Positions 46,001-52,333 of a stretch of DNA of 64,000 nucleotides are shown one piece after another. How positions within the stretch are numbered: position 1 is the stretch's first letter; every line of letters begins with the position of its first letter. The DNA lies in assembly GCA_031426455.1 (NCBI GenBank), contig JANPLI010000211.1, positions 30,957-94,956 of the forward strand, in the 5' to 3' direction. The DNA comes from JANNMJ01 sp031426455. Lineage in GTDB: Bacteria > Bacteroidota > Bacteroidia > Cytophagales > Hymenobacteraceae. The translations under genes were made by a program, and so were the position numbers. The notes below the pieces were generated by a model. It ran no database searches and was not told where the DNA came from. It saw nothing but the letters and a program-made list of their open reading frames with translations.

Positions 46001-49000
46001 GTGACCTTCCCGGTGCTGGCCGCGCTGGCGGCGGGGCAGTCGTTCAACCATTCGGTGGCTTTCGTCGCCCCGGCAACCAGCTTCTCGCTAACGGCTAACG
46101 TGACGCCCACGGCGGGTGATATCAACCTCGCCAACAACACGGCGGTGGTGAACACGGCCGTAACCGGCCCAGCGCCCGCGACGGTGGCGAATGCTTATAT
46201 CGAAGTGACCTCGGACGCTCCGGCGGGCGGTGTGGCCCCCGGCACGGCGGTCGTTTTCACGGTGACGCAGGGCAACTACGGTCCGCAGTCGGCAACCGAT
46301 GTGGTAGCCCGCCTGGCGCTGGCCCCCGGCCTGACAGGCGTGGTGGTGAGCGACGGTGGTGCGTACAGCAGCGAGACGGGTCTGGTGACCTGGCCCTCGG
46401 TGGCTACGCAAGCCACGGCCGCCAGCCGCACCCTGACCGTGACTGCGAATGCGCCCGCCTCCGGGGTGCTGACGGCAACGGCTTCGGTGACCACCACCAC
46501 CAATGACCCCGTGCCCGCCGACAATGCGGCCACTACTGAGGTGACTATTAACACGCTGCCGCGTACAGATATGCGCGTGGTAATCGGCGGGCCCACGGCG
46601 GCCATTGCCGGTCAGACGCTGAGCTACGCCGTGACGACCACCAACGCGGGCCTGAACCCGGCTTCACAGGTCGTGACGACGGCCCAGCTACCCGCCGGCC
46701 TGGCCAGCGTGATAGTGAGCGGCGGTGGTATCTATAACAGTACGACTGGGGTGGTGAGCTGGACCACGGTGGGCACTTATCAGCCCGGCGATGCCGTGGT
46801 GAACACGATCAGCTTCACGGCACCGCTCAACGGCCTGAACCCGCTGCCGCTGGCGGCCACGGTACGCTCGACGACGACAGATACGAACCCAGCGAACAAC
46901 ACCTCAAGCCTCTCGACGAGCCTGCAGGCTTTCGCCGACCTGGCGTTGAGCATCGGTGGGCCGAGTGCGGCTACGGTGGGTTCGCCGATTACCTACATCG
47001 TATCAGTGGCCAACAACGGTCCGGCCGTTTCGACGGGGAGCACCGTTACGGTGCAGCTCCCGACAAACCTGACCGGCGTAACAGCTTCCAACGGGGGTAC
47101 TTATAACGCACAGACGGGGCTAGTGACTTTCCCCGCCATCGTGGGGCAGCTTCCCGGCAGTGCCGGTGGCCTGACGTACAGCATTAACCTGACGGCCCCC
47201 GACCGTTCGTCGCTTACGCCGATTGCCTACGTGACGCCGACCACCAACGATGACCCGGTAGTGGGTAACAATACCGCTTCGGTGAACACGACGTTGTCGG
47301 CGCCCTCCGGCACGGTGGCTAACCTGGCCACGAACGTCGTTTCGAACCTGACTACCCGGGCCGCTGGCCTGCCGATCACGCTGACCGTGACAACTCAGAA
47401 CCTCGGCCCGGCCACGGGCACGGGCGTCACGCAACTGGTTGCGCTACGGCCCGGCCTGACGGGAGTCACGGTAAGCAATGGCGGTACCTACGATGCCGTG
47501 ACGGGGCTGGTCACCTGGACTGACGCTTCGCTGGCGAATGCTACCACGCTGACCCGCACGATCATCCTCAATGTGCCCGGCACCGGTCCGCTGGTGGCTA
47601 CGGCTACGGTGAGCGGCAACGAAACCGATTCGGCGCCGGCTAATAACCGCGCGTCAACGTCGGTAACCGTGACCGCCAATGCCGATGTGAGCGTGGCCGT
47701 GAGCGGCCCGGCCACCGCCGTGCCCGGCGCTACGGTGACGTATTCCGTGACGACCAACAACCTCGGTGCCTCGCCCGCGGCGGGTGTGGTGACGACGCTG
47801 CAACTACCGGCTGGCCTGACGGGCGTCGTGGTGAGCGGCGGCGGCTCCTACAATTTCGATGACGGCCTGGTGACCTGGCCTGAGATCAATACCCAGGCCA
47901 TCGGCTCGGCGGGGGTGGTGACCAATACCGTGACCATCACGGCGCCCGCCACGGCCACCTTCACGGCAACCGGCAACGTGACCACGACCGCCACCGACCC
48001 GGTGGCCAGCAACAACCAGATGGCGGTGATCACAACCACGACCGCCAACCTGCTGCCCGTGGCCTACGACGTGGTGAACGCCCTACAGGCGCCACGCAGC
48101 GAAACGGCCACCACCTCGAACCTGATCTCGCCGCTACAGGCGATGGACCCAGACGGCACGGTAGCCACGTACACGATCACCTCGCTGCCGACGGCGGCGC
48201 AGGGGGTGCTGTCGCTGAACGGTTCGCCGGTGGTGCTGAACCAGGTGCTGACGCCGGCCCAGGCCGCGCTGCTGACCTTCGACCCGGCCGCCAACTTCGC
48301 GGGCAATGCCTTCTTCACGTACTTCGTCACGGATAACCAGGGCGACAAGTCGAACGACGCCCGCTACACGATCCCCGTCGGAATCGACAACGCGGTCGTG
48401 TACACCGTCGCTCCGACGCCTGCTGCTGGGGTGCCGTATCAGAATAACCAAACGCTGGCGACGGCCTTCGATGCGAACGGGGGCGAATACACCACGGGTG
48501 TGGTAGTCACTGACGCTGGCGTCCGGCTGGCGGTTTTGGCTCCCGGGTCGAATCCGTTGCCCGCTGGGGTGGGGCTGAATGCCACTACCGGGCTACTGAC
48601 CGTTACGGACCGGACCTTGCTGACGCCGGGTTCATACACGGTGAATATTACGACAACCGACGAGTTTGCCGGCGTAACGACCACCCCCGTGACCCTCACG
48701 ATCAGCGGTACGCCGCTGCCCGTGGAGCTGATCGCCTTCGAGGCGAAAGCCCGCCGCCAGGATGCACTGCTGACTTGGGCTACGGCCTCGGAGCGCAACG
48801 CCGCCTACTTCGCCGTGGAGCGTTCGCTGACCGGCGACCGGTTCACCGAAATCGGCCGGACCGATGCACACGGCACTACGTCGCAACGCCACGACTACGA
48901 CTTCACCGACCGCCAGATCGGCCAGTCCGTGAACGGCCTGGTGTACTACCGCCTGCGGCAGGTGGACCAGGACGGCACGGTGACGTACACGCCCGTTCGG

Positions 49001-49276
49001 ACGGTGCGCTTCAGCGGCAAAACCGAGCCGGTGCGCGTAGCCTTCTACCCGAACCCGTTCACCGACGCCCTGACGCTCGACCTGACGGCGCTGCCTGCCG
49101 GTTCGCCGGTGATGATCACGATCCTCGACGCGACGGGCCGCCTGGTCCGGACGCTGACCCTGACCGGTGCGCAGGTCCAGTCCGTGGACTTGCATACGCT
49201 GGCCTCGGGCACCTACGTGGTGCGCCTGACGGGTGCTGATGGCTTCACGGCTACCCAGCGCCTGACGAAGGAATAG
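34025..49276 (+). CDS. Giant T9SS-exported surface protein, 5083 residues
   Basis: One uninterrupted 15.3-kb frame. The ATG at 34025 starts a signal peptide (MKKSYLLLRLTLLMGLLGGG, cleaved near LAWA-Q). In order: a DUF11-like domain, seven PKD-like domains (about residues 168-798), two DUF11 domains, and a glycine-rich module (1060-1553). A further DUF11 domain follows, then four copies of a 260-residue module each ending in or near GIEQRP (1675-2725), a cadherin-like domain, and two DUF11 domains. Next are an SdrD B-like domain (MELAGIVFDDVNYGG), a right-handed beta-helix (about 3262-3806, opening SNRDAGQGSLRQFI), seven DUF11 domains with GGTYN and TGLVTWP signatures, a cadherin-like and an Ig-like domain. 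The end is a linker LPVELIAFEAKARR and a C-terminal sorting domain with FYPNPFTDALTL near 5009. It is probably a filamentous adhesin or sheath; that function is inferred from the architecture. Confidence 0.93.
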   Translation: MKKSYLLLRLTLLMGLLGGGLTRPLAWAQVTPDISTTLSATPASLNATASVTLTVGVTNTGSGAVTATNVTRTVTGLPTGLSGVTFGGAGAANATYNSGAGSVTFTGGPYSLAASGASLNYTITFTVPCGTASFTATSTVGCTSDTDTGNNTATAGVTVNNTTAPATPGAISNTGNPGALTLCRNGAGNTQNYAISAVTGATSYTWTIPTAVGSISGGAVVGANSVLTTASTTITVTPNNANSNNAGNLTVTASNACGTSSAQTLALIKAAGAPGTPTAITNTGGLCAGTQVTFTATPNGANPIDTYNWTVPAGWTLVSGQGTVSIQVTVGTATGNLTVIATNRCGTSGTRTTSFTPLGIQPTVTGNQTPCTGSVVTYTATAGLGTYAWTLPTGYSGSSVTNTINVTVGASAGNGTISATATSGGCTSTPGTLAITPTQTPTQPAVISGSTTPCQNSTGNIYSVASVPAGETYTWSYSVAGATFPGGNTGASVSVSFAAGAGNGNLIITPTAGTAPICSGPIRTLALTPLGAPPTPSAISGAAAPCVSSSRTYSVTNVAGLTYTWVVPAAVGTISSGQGTNSITVATAGTTGTGNITVTATYTGCTTASAASTRSVTSVASLPASAAIAGPAAPCAGATGIVYTATAVTGAVSYQWSVTGTGWSITANATTAAPTFTVGSGPGTLTVAAVNDCGPGATQTRIITPTSAIPAQPGAISGSGSIYINRTGNIYTIAAVPEAVSYTWTVPAAIGTITAGQGTTSITVTAAAATNSGNSISVVAINSCGTGPAQTLPVNVLDAPDVVTTVSAPAFADAGSSVYFTITYINIGSQNATDVVTNLAMSNSSGSVLTGISLSQSGVFTPTAADGGITGIASYGAITLNAGASTTRTFLITMPASGTLTGVASSTQTTTDANPANNDGTAPAATAIVTARQNADVITVVAGPQFVAPGRQVTYSITPTNQGPSVATNVATTLTGLPAGLTGVTVFAGGTYNSGTGTVTWPATAAIARGASLPLGVRFTAGASGTITVTASSTSTTPDPLAANNNGTGAQANLTTLITGAVSNTECSSPGIDGDLTTVATSVLNTYFPGTGTVSAGAASVTVGPVATGYGTAPIVAGDLVLLIQMQGADIDATNTDAYGSGVAGQLRANGALRNANYAAGLYEYRIAANTVPLTGGTITLTRPTSFGYTTAAATSSTGRRVYQVIRVPQYQTLTLGATLTAPRWDGTTGGVMAVDVAGATFFNGQTINLAGIGFRGAGGRQLGGDVGVNNTDYRHTASLATSAGKGEGIAGTPRYLNNAGVLLDQGFDGYPNGDYGRGAPGNAGGGGTDGRPSNNDENSGGGGGSNAGYGGRGGNSWNTNLENGGFGGGDFTEANPTRLILGGGGGAGTTNNGTGTPGAGFASSGAAGGGLLIMRTGSVNGTGTVNVSGADMTYLAGNDASGGGGGGGSAVLVANPGVSLSGLTILARGGNGGSNTGGGAPHGPGGGGSGGVVFTSNTLNAATSLQPGVTGSTSNSNIYGAGTGTAASGNILTNLVVADLPNLISGAACSADVVVTASGPAVAVAGASVIYTVSVTNLGLNTANGVVPTLTLPVGVTVTATPFGSTVSGNVVTLPAIGSIAVGAAAINYNVTFTMPAADVTGTAAATSASNDPVEGNNDGTATNANVTTRYNPAPVANPATIAAVNPGGTNTYALDNTSFSGTDDVSVASIRLTTFPTNATSITVNGTTYTAAGGGGTTAFPGAGITLPATAAGNLAAGNTILIDPVNNALGANLAVVLPYVLIDNDGGPSNPANITINFSDLTISGTLFHDLNGLTNNLIDGTSIGRTLTSNIQLYANLLNAAGTAVVASVTLPIAGAIGQYSFGTLAGLQQNTSYTVVLATANNSIVPVLPAGWVNTAEGTTTGDGTPDGSLTTALTTTAVSGANYGIEQRPTVGANQAVTTVNPGGTQTYPVTSTLFTGADVNGGTVTGLYFATFPANATSITLDGNFYTNATFPGAGVTVPANAAGNPVTQIRIDPVNNTGSNVIVVLSYQTVDNANVLSTNAATVTVTFTDITISGNVYNDGNGAAVTTTVPIGSAAGNQLYVNLVDGTGTVVGTSTVNTTTGLYSLGTANGTQTNTTFTTVLSTVQGVAGTTTGATPALPTGWVNTNDAVNTSSATGDGLANGQQSVSLVAASIGTILFAIEDRPTANPTNATVVVNTNNPGAATLYTVPAASFTASDPAPGGVTGLYLAAFPANANNILLTPVGGAATTYTSITWPAAGVTVAAAASGNPSQNIQIDPIDGTTTVALVYQAVDGAVINGVANTVRSLNSATVTVNFSDITLSGTVFQDVNGGTINGTGIGSASGSQLYVHLLTNTGTAIAGSVPATVNADGTYLLGTANGVRPSTTYRVVVSTSNLTTTTTSTLPTGWVSTAEGIGTAGDGTVNGIVTSVPATLAANTAAGGAGVSNINFGIEQRPVATANTITLVNLGGNNSSSVPAAAFAGTDPDAGGIISSIRLTAFPAANATSITVNGTTYTLAGGGGTTAFPGAGILLTTDANGNLAAGQTLTVNPLNGAVAVVLPFNVIDNANIASSATANLTINFTDLTISGTVLQDPDGLTDSQLNGTAVGSASGTALFANLLNAAGTAVAASVAVPTTGPTTGQYSFGTANGLVQNTSYTVVLTTTATSITPTLPTGWVNTAEGIAATGDGTINGSTTIALTTTAVAGANFGIEQRPVVNWVTNVPVNNTASASVLSAGLSATDADGTVSSFLLTSIPAAAAGTLRYNGTILTAGNIGTTVIPNTPASLALLTFQPVNGFVGNATFTYTATDNAGFVSTQSNNAGSITVSAATYTIPVGIADVATTITPSVNPVIAATALSFAVTYTNAGPNSAVNYTQTLTLTANLGAANVTFANLPTGVTAAYNNTTGVVTFTGSPTTLISGANQNLTVNIASVPPNLASVTVSTTVGTTTNQGADTGANSATVTVPVTPIADVTTSLTGPATVTTGVTTSPYTVTFTNNGPSTAAGVTQTVTLPAGATGITATGGTVSGTTITYPTGTLALGSPATFTFTYVPAAGVTSVSVTSNVGTSTSQGADAAPNSATLNSNQNMELAGIVFDDVNYGGGAGRTYAAADAAAVASSFASGAIRRSGARVELYDATGTYVTFATTDAAGRYSFSVAPNATYTVRVPNNATNSVSSVRTGTGTLPVQTFVNGNVNRVGGEAPEKVDAANGTTGTTLASLNTAATIAQSVTTVAVTTSSATTLDFGFNFNTVVSNRDAGQGSLRQFITNANALPNTNLAQAGQTAGRETTIWMVPNGATTGAPAGLRNNLVSGLTGSAGAARVVVTLASALPTLTAASTTIDGGTQTTNIGNTNTGTLGTSDVVGVDGLPVTALNRTEVEIVGNSSFASPLTLGASNSTLRNVAIRGGSISTVTINGTATTGSLLENNLIGTSAIAYAWAGDATVSGNFGVDVVGTAAATVRNNAISFTGSSGMKLNNGTTTVAVSSVTGNQFLQNGYNNAGGDGISLGDATGGAGPALIQGNLFTLSNSSAIQLEIGQTALTQMRNNTMLSCGKGGAGTALNSLEGSAICYLQRNGSRRGTTADDITSNLIIGTQASGIVVGYGQQNVTISRNSVYGSGSVAIDIVTNPNAFVGGPGSGAVEYGSGDGVTLNTGAVGTSASPLPNRGMNYPILTRLDVVSGNIVIEGFVKAGSTVEFFIPDLDPTRFGEGRTFLATRVEGSGQDTDGGTGAYGSAAINGISQGQDASASRFSFTLPFSSLTAQQQSGILASGLTATATLNANTSEFSGNVTLSADVFTTVVPLASPVSAGTTAQFTVTFSNNGPSTANGVVAQVQLPAGLTGVSVGGGGSYNNTTGLVTYPALTALPANTPTVSVITYTQPATTGAVTAAASVTTSTSENGLFANNAATNTILTAASFDLVTTISGPATTVAGQLVTYAVTTTDNGPSAAPNVAQTVQLPTGLAYVFVTNGGTYDATSGVVTFPVLAALAAGQSFNHSVAFVAPATSFSLTANVTPTAGDINLANNTAVVNTAVTGPAPATVANAYIEVTSDAPAGGVAPGTAVVFTVTQGNYGPQSATDVVARLALAPGLTGVVVSDGGAYSSETGLVTWPSVATQATAASRTLTVTANAPASGVLTATASVTTTTNDPVPADNAATTEVTINTLPRTDMRVVIGGPTAAIAGQTLSYAVTTTNAGLNPASQVVTTAQLPAGLASVIVSGGGIYNSTTGVVSWTTVGTYQPGDAVVNTISFTAPLNGLNPLPLAATVRSTTTDTNPANNTSSLSTSLQAFADLALSIGGPSAATVGSPITYIVSVANNGPAVSTGSTVTVQLPTNLTGVTASNGGTYNAQTGLVTFPAIVGQLPGSAGGLTYSINLTAPDRSSLTPIAYVTPTTNDDPVVGNNTASVNTTLSAPSGTVANLATNVVSNLTTRAAGLPITLTVTTQNLGPATGTGVTQLVALRPGLTGVTVSNGGTYDAVTGLVTWTDASLANATTLTRTIILNVPGTGPLVATATVSGNETDSAPANNRASTSVTVTANADVSVAVSGPATAVPGATVTYSVTTNNLGASPAAGVVTTLQLPAGLTGVVVSGGGSYNFDDGLVTWPEINTQAIGSAGVVTNTVTITAPATATFTATGNVTTTATDPVASNNQMAVITTTTANLLPVAYDVVNALQAPRSETATTSNLISPLQAMDPDGTVATYTITSLPTAAQGVLSLNGSPVVLNQVLTPAQAALLTFDPAANFAGNAFFTYFVTDNQGDKSNDARYTIPVGIDNAVVYTVAPTPAAGVPYQNNQTLATAFDANGGEYTTGVVVTDAGVRLAVLAPGSNPLPAGVGLNATTGLLTVTDRTLLTPGSYTVNITTTDEFAGVTTTPVTLTISGTPLPVELIAFEAKARRQDALLTWATASERNAAYFAVERSLTGDRFTEIGRTDAHGTTSQRHDYDFTDRQIGQSVNGLVYYRLRQVDQDGTVTYTPVRTVRFSGKTEPVRVAFYPNPFTDALTLDLTALPAGSPVMITILDATGRLVRTLTLTGAQVQSVDLHTLASGTYVVRLTGADGFTATQRLTKE

Positions 49277-49306
49277 CGCCGGCCAGCCCTTGGTCTGGTT
49301 CCCTCG

Positions 49307-49342
49307 AAACCCCCTGCTGGCTGGCTGCCGGTGGGGGGTTTT
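49307..49342 (+). terminator. Intrinsic terminator of the giant gene
   Basis: AAACCCCC (49307-49314) pairs with GGGGGTTT (49334-49341) around a CTGGCTGGC-rich loop and ends in TTTT. It begins 31 bp after the stop codon. Confidence 0.75.
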
Positions 49343-49479
49343 GCTTGGGTGACCCGGCGGTCAGTCATCAGCGGAACGGAGGAAGGTGATGGAACCCGGG
49401 GCCGGAAGTTCATCAGGCGCCGCCGCTGTCCGACCTTTGTGGCCCTGTCTGGCCCCCTTCTTTTTATCCCTGCATCCGA

Positions 49480-50091
49480 ATGAAGATTCTGGCCATTGGC
49501 CGTAACTACGCCGCCCACATTGCCGAGCTGCACAACGAAGTGCCCACTGAGCCGGTCATCTTCGATAAGCCCGATACAGCCCTGCTGCTGCACGACGCGC
49601 CGTTTTACTATCCTGATTTCACCCGCGACATCCACCACGAGGTGGAGTTGGTACTCCGGATCAGTAAGGAAGGTAAGAATATCGCCCCCGAATTTGCCCA
49701 TCGTTACTACGACGCCATCGGCCTGGGCCTCGACCTGACCGCGCGCGACCTGCAAGCCACCGCCAAAGCCAAAGGCCTGCCCTGGACGCTGGCCAAGGGC
49801 TTTAACCACTCAGCGCCGCTGGGGCGGTTCAAGCCGGTGAGCGCCTTCGCGGATCTTAAAAACATCGATTTCTCGCTGACGGTCAACGGCGAGGTGCGCC
49901 AGCACGGCAATTCCGGGCTGATGATTCACTCGTTCGAGGCCATCATCGCTTACATCTCGCGCTTCATCACGCTCAAACTGGGCGATCTGATTTTTACCGG
50001 AACGCCCGAGGGCGTCGGCTCCATTCAGGTCGGCGACCGCCTCGAAGGCTTCCTCGAAAACGAACCGGTCCTGCTGATGGAGGTGCGGTAG
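49480..50091 (+). CDS. Fumarylacetoacetate hydrolase family protein
   Basis: A 203-residue FAH-domain hydrolase, the short form related to acylpyruvases and oxaloacetate decarboxylases. The whole protein is the domain: MKILAIGRNYAAHIAEL opens it. PVIFDKPDTALLLHD follows, then HHEVELVLRISKEGKNI with the two metal-binding Glu residues, IGLGLDLTARDLQ with the metal-binding Asp, WTLAKGFNHSAPLG with the catalytic Lys, LMIHSFEAIIAYISRF and GDLIFTGTPEGVG. The substrate cannot be told from sequence; short beta-diketo acids are the family norm. It is cytosolic. It sits 37 bp before the peptidase gene on the same strand, so the two are probably co-transcribed, without an evident functional link. Confidence 0.92.
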   Translation: MKILAIGRNYAAHIAELHNEVPTEPVIFDKPDTALLLHDAPFYYPDFTRDIHHEVELVLRISKEGKNIAPEFAHRYYDAIGLGLDLTARDLQATAKAKGLPWTLAKGFNHSAPLGRFKPVSAFADLKNIDFSLTVNGEVRQHGNSGLMIHSFEAIIAYISRFITLKLGDLIFTGTPEGVGSIQVGDRLEGFLENEPVLLMEVR

Positions 50092-50127
50092 GTGGTTGTT
50101 GGTTTGTAGTTTCTGGTTTTCGGTCTT

Positions 50128-52188
50128 TTGTTTTTGGGCAGTCGCCCGCTTCTACGTCTCTGCCGTTTGCGTTTTCTTCTTTTTTTGCTGCTTGCCCCGC
50201 TGGCGGTTAGCGCCCAGTCGGCTTCTTCCGCCGCTGATTCTGCTGCCCGGCTTCGCCCCGTCGCCCTGCCCGCTGCGCGCAACGCTGGCGCCCCGGCCGG
50301 CTACTTCCGGTTTCCAATCAAGCCCGGCGTTCGGAATTTCCTGGCCGGTTCGATGGGAGAAATCCGGCCGAACCATTTTCACGGTGGCCTCGACATCAAG
50401 ACCGACTCGCGCATCGGCCTGCCGGTGCTGGCCGCCGCCGACGGTTACGTGTGCCGCCTCAAGGCGTCGGCCTACGGCTACGGCAACGTGGTGTACGTGC
50501 AGCACCCCAATGGGCTGGTAACGGTGTACGGCCACCTCGATGGTTTCGGGCCGAAGCTCGCCGAACTGGTGAAGCGCGAGCAGTACCGGCGCGAATCGTT
50601 TGAGTGCGAAATGTTCTGGGATAAGCCCGCTGGCGCCGTGGCTTTCCGGCAGGGTGAACTGTTGGCCTACTCCGGCAATACGGGCGGCTCCGGCGGGCCG
50701 CACCTGCACTTCGAAGTGCGAGACAAGATGGAGCGCATTCTGAACCCGCTGGCATTCGGTGGTTTCCCGGAAATTCAGGACGAAGTGCCGCCCACTTTCA
50801 CGGGCCTGGCCGTGCGCCCGCTGACGATTGATGGGCGGGTGAAAGACGAGTTCCGGCGCGCCGAATTCAACGTCAAGCGCCTGGATGCGACGCATTTTGT
50901 GGTGCCCGATACCATCGAGGCGAGTGGTACGGTGGGCCTGGAAGCGGCGATGTATGACCGCTTCAGCGGCGCCGACAACCACAACGGCATTCAGCAGGGG
51001 CGGCTTACCGTGAATGGCGAGCCGTTGTTTAGCTACGTCATCGATGGGGTGCCGTTCAGCCAGCAGCGGATGGTTTCTTGCCATATCAACTACCTGACCT
51101 TCAAGACGACGGGCCGCGTTTTTGAAAAGCTTTATCAGGACGACGGCAACGCCCTCGATTTCTATCAGGGTGGCCCCACGCGCGGTAAGCTGCGTCTGGT
51201 GGCCGGCCGCACCTACGACGTCGTGCTGCTCGTGGCCGACTCCTACGGCAACACCACCGAACTGCGCGCCACGCTGCGTAGCCCGGCAGCCGCCCCAGCG
51301 GGCGGGTTCGTCCGCCTGAGCAAGGGCACCAATGCGGTCGGCGCGAAAAAGAGCCGCGCTGGCTTCGGGCCAACGTTCAGCGTCGAAGAAAATATTCTGG
51401 TGCTGAAAGCCAGTGATGCCACGCCTGCTCCGCCGCCGCTCAAGCTCTATGTGGGCCGGACGCGCTACGACCTGCGGCCGTCCTACGCCGGACGAGGCCT
51501 GGCGACTTACCTCTACGACCTGCGCGGTGGCCTGCCCGACTCGGTGACTTCCGCCGATGGTCAACACACGCTCCGCCCCGGCTTTCAGGCGGCGCTGCCC
51601 AGCGGCACCGACCGCTCGTTCAGCACCCCCGACCTGACGCTCGTCACGGACCCTAATTCGCTGTTCGACACGCTTTACGTGCAAACGGCTTTCGATGCCA
51701 AGCAGGGCCTCTGGAGCGTGAATTCGCCCCTGACGCCCCTCTGGAAACCCGTTCGACTCACGCTGAAGCCCGTCGGGCCGGTTCTCGATCCGGCTCACAC
51801 GGCCGTGTATTCGCTCACGCCGAAGCTCGGCTTCGAGGGGGGCGCCTGGGCGGGGCTGCCCACCGAAAGCGGCGGTGCGCCCTTGGCCATCACCTGTAAC
51901 CCCAAAACGCTGGGTCGCTATAAACTCCTGACGGACACCATTCCGCCGACGGCCACGCTCGTGAAAAAGTCGCCCACGGAACTGCGTTTCAAAATCAGCG
52001 ACAACCTGTCGGGCATCGCTTCCTTCCGCTGCGAAGTGGACGGCAAGTGGCTATTGCTGCGCTACGAGTACAAGACCGCCACGCTCTTCAGCGAACGCCT
52101 CGACCCCAAACAGCCCCTGCGCGGCGCCATCCGGCTGCGGGTGCTGGATGCGATGGGCAATGAAAGGGTGGTGGAAGGGAAGCTCTAG
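50128..52188 (+). CDS. M23 family metallopeptidase, exported
   Basis: A 686-residue exported protein. It has a signal peptide (residues about 1-29, LRFLLFLLLAPLAVSA-Q) and a LytM/M23 zinc peptidase domain. The zinc ligands are in NHFHGGLDIKTD (His 83, Asp 89) and GPHLHFEVRD (near residue 190). M23 enzymes usually cut peptidoglycan cross-links or Gly-rich peptides. The remaining 450 residues are beta-rich and unrecognised, with a C-terminal Ig-like stretch (KSPTELRFKISDNLSGIASF). No ATG lies in a suitable place; the most upstream plausible start is TTG at 50128, with another TTG at 50134. A run of GGTTGTTGGTTTG-like sequence lies directly before it. A role in cell-wall remodelling is likely. 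Confidence 0.88.
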   Translation: MFLGSRPLLRLCRLRFLLFLLLAPLAVSAQSASSAADSAARLRPVALPAARNAGAPAGYFRFPIKPGVRNFLAGSMGEIRPNHFHGGLDIKTDSRIGLPVLAAADGYVCRLKASAYGYGNVVYVQHPNGLVTVYGHLDGFGPKLAELVKREQYRRESFECEMFWDKPAGAVAFRQGELLAYSGNTGGSGGPHLHFEVRDKMERILNPLAFGGFPEIQDEVPPTFTGLAVRPLTIDGRVKDEFRRAEFNVKRLDATHFVVPDTIEASGTVGLEAAMYDRFSGADNHNGIQQGRLTVNGEPLFSYVIDGVPFSQQRMVSCHINYLTFKTTGRVFEKLYQDDGNALDFYQGGPTRGKLRLVAGRTYDVVLLVADSYGNTTELRATLRSPAAAPAGGFVRLSKGTNAVGAKKSRAGFGPTFSVEENILVLKASDATPAPPPLKLYVGRTRYDLRPSYAGRGLATYLYDLRGGLPDSVTSADGQHTLRPGFQAALPSGTDRSFSTPDLTLVTDPNSLFDTLYVQTAFDAKQGLWSVNSPLTPLWKPVRLTLKPVGPVLDPAHTAVYSLTPKLGFEGGAWAGLPTESGGAPLAITCNPKTLGRYKLLTDTIPPTATLVKKSPTELRFKISDNLSGIASFRCEVDGKWLLLRYEYKTATLFSERLDPKQPLRGAIRLRVLDAMGNERVVEGKL

Positions 52189-52229
52189 CGGGCTTGCGGC
52201 ACGAGCACCAAACCCGCCCCGCGCTAAAG

Positions 52230-52275
52230 CCGAACGCTTCCCGCTGGGCAGAGGCGCCCGGCAGGAAGCGTTCGG
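52230..52275. terminator. Bidirectional stem-loop between convergent peptidase genes
   Basis: Exact 12-bp arms CCGAACGCTTCC (52230-52241) and GGAAGCGTTCGG (52264-52275). There is no long U-tract. Just after it a short direct repeat CTGAAGCTTACCG occurs twice (52291-52318). Confidence 0.6.
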
Positions 52276-52333
52276 AGGGTTGGCTTGTAGCCTGAAGCTT
52301 ACCGTCTGAAGCTTACCGCTTACGGTTGGCCAC

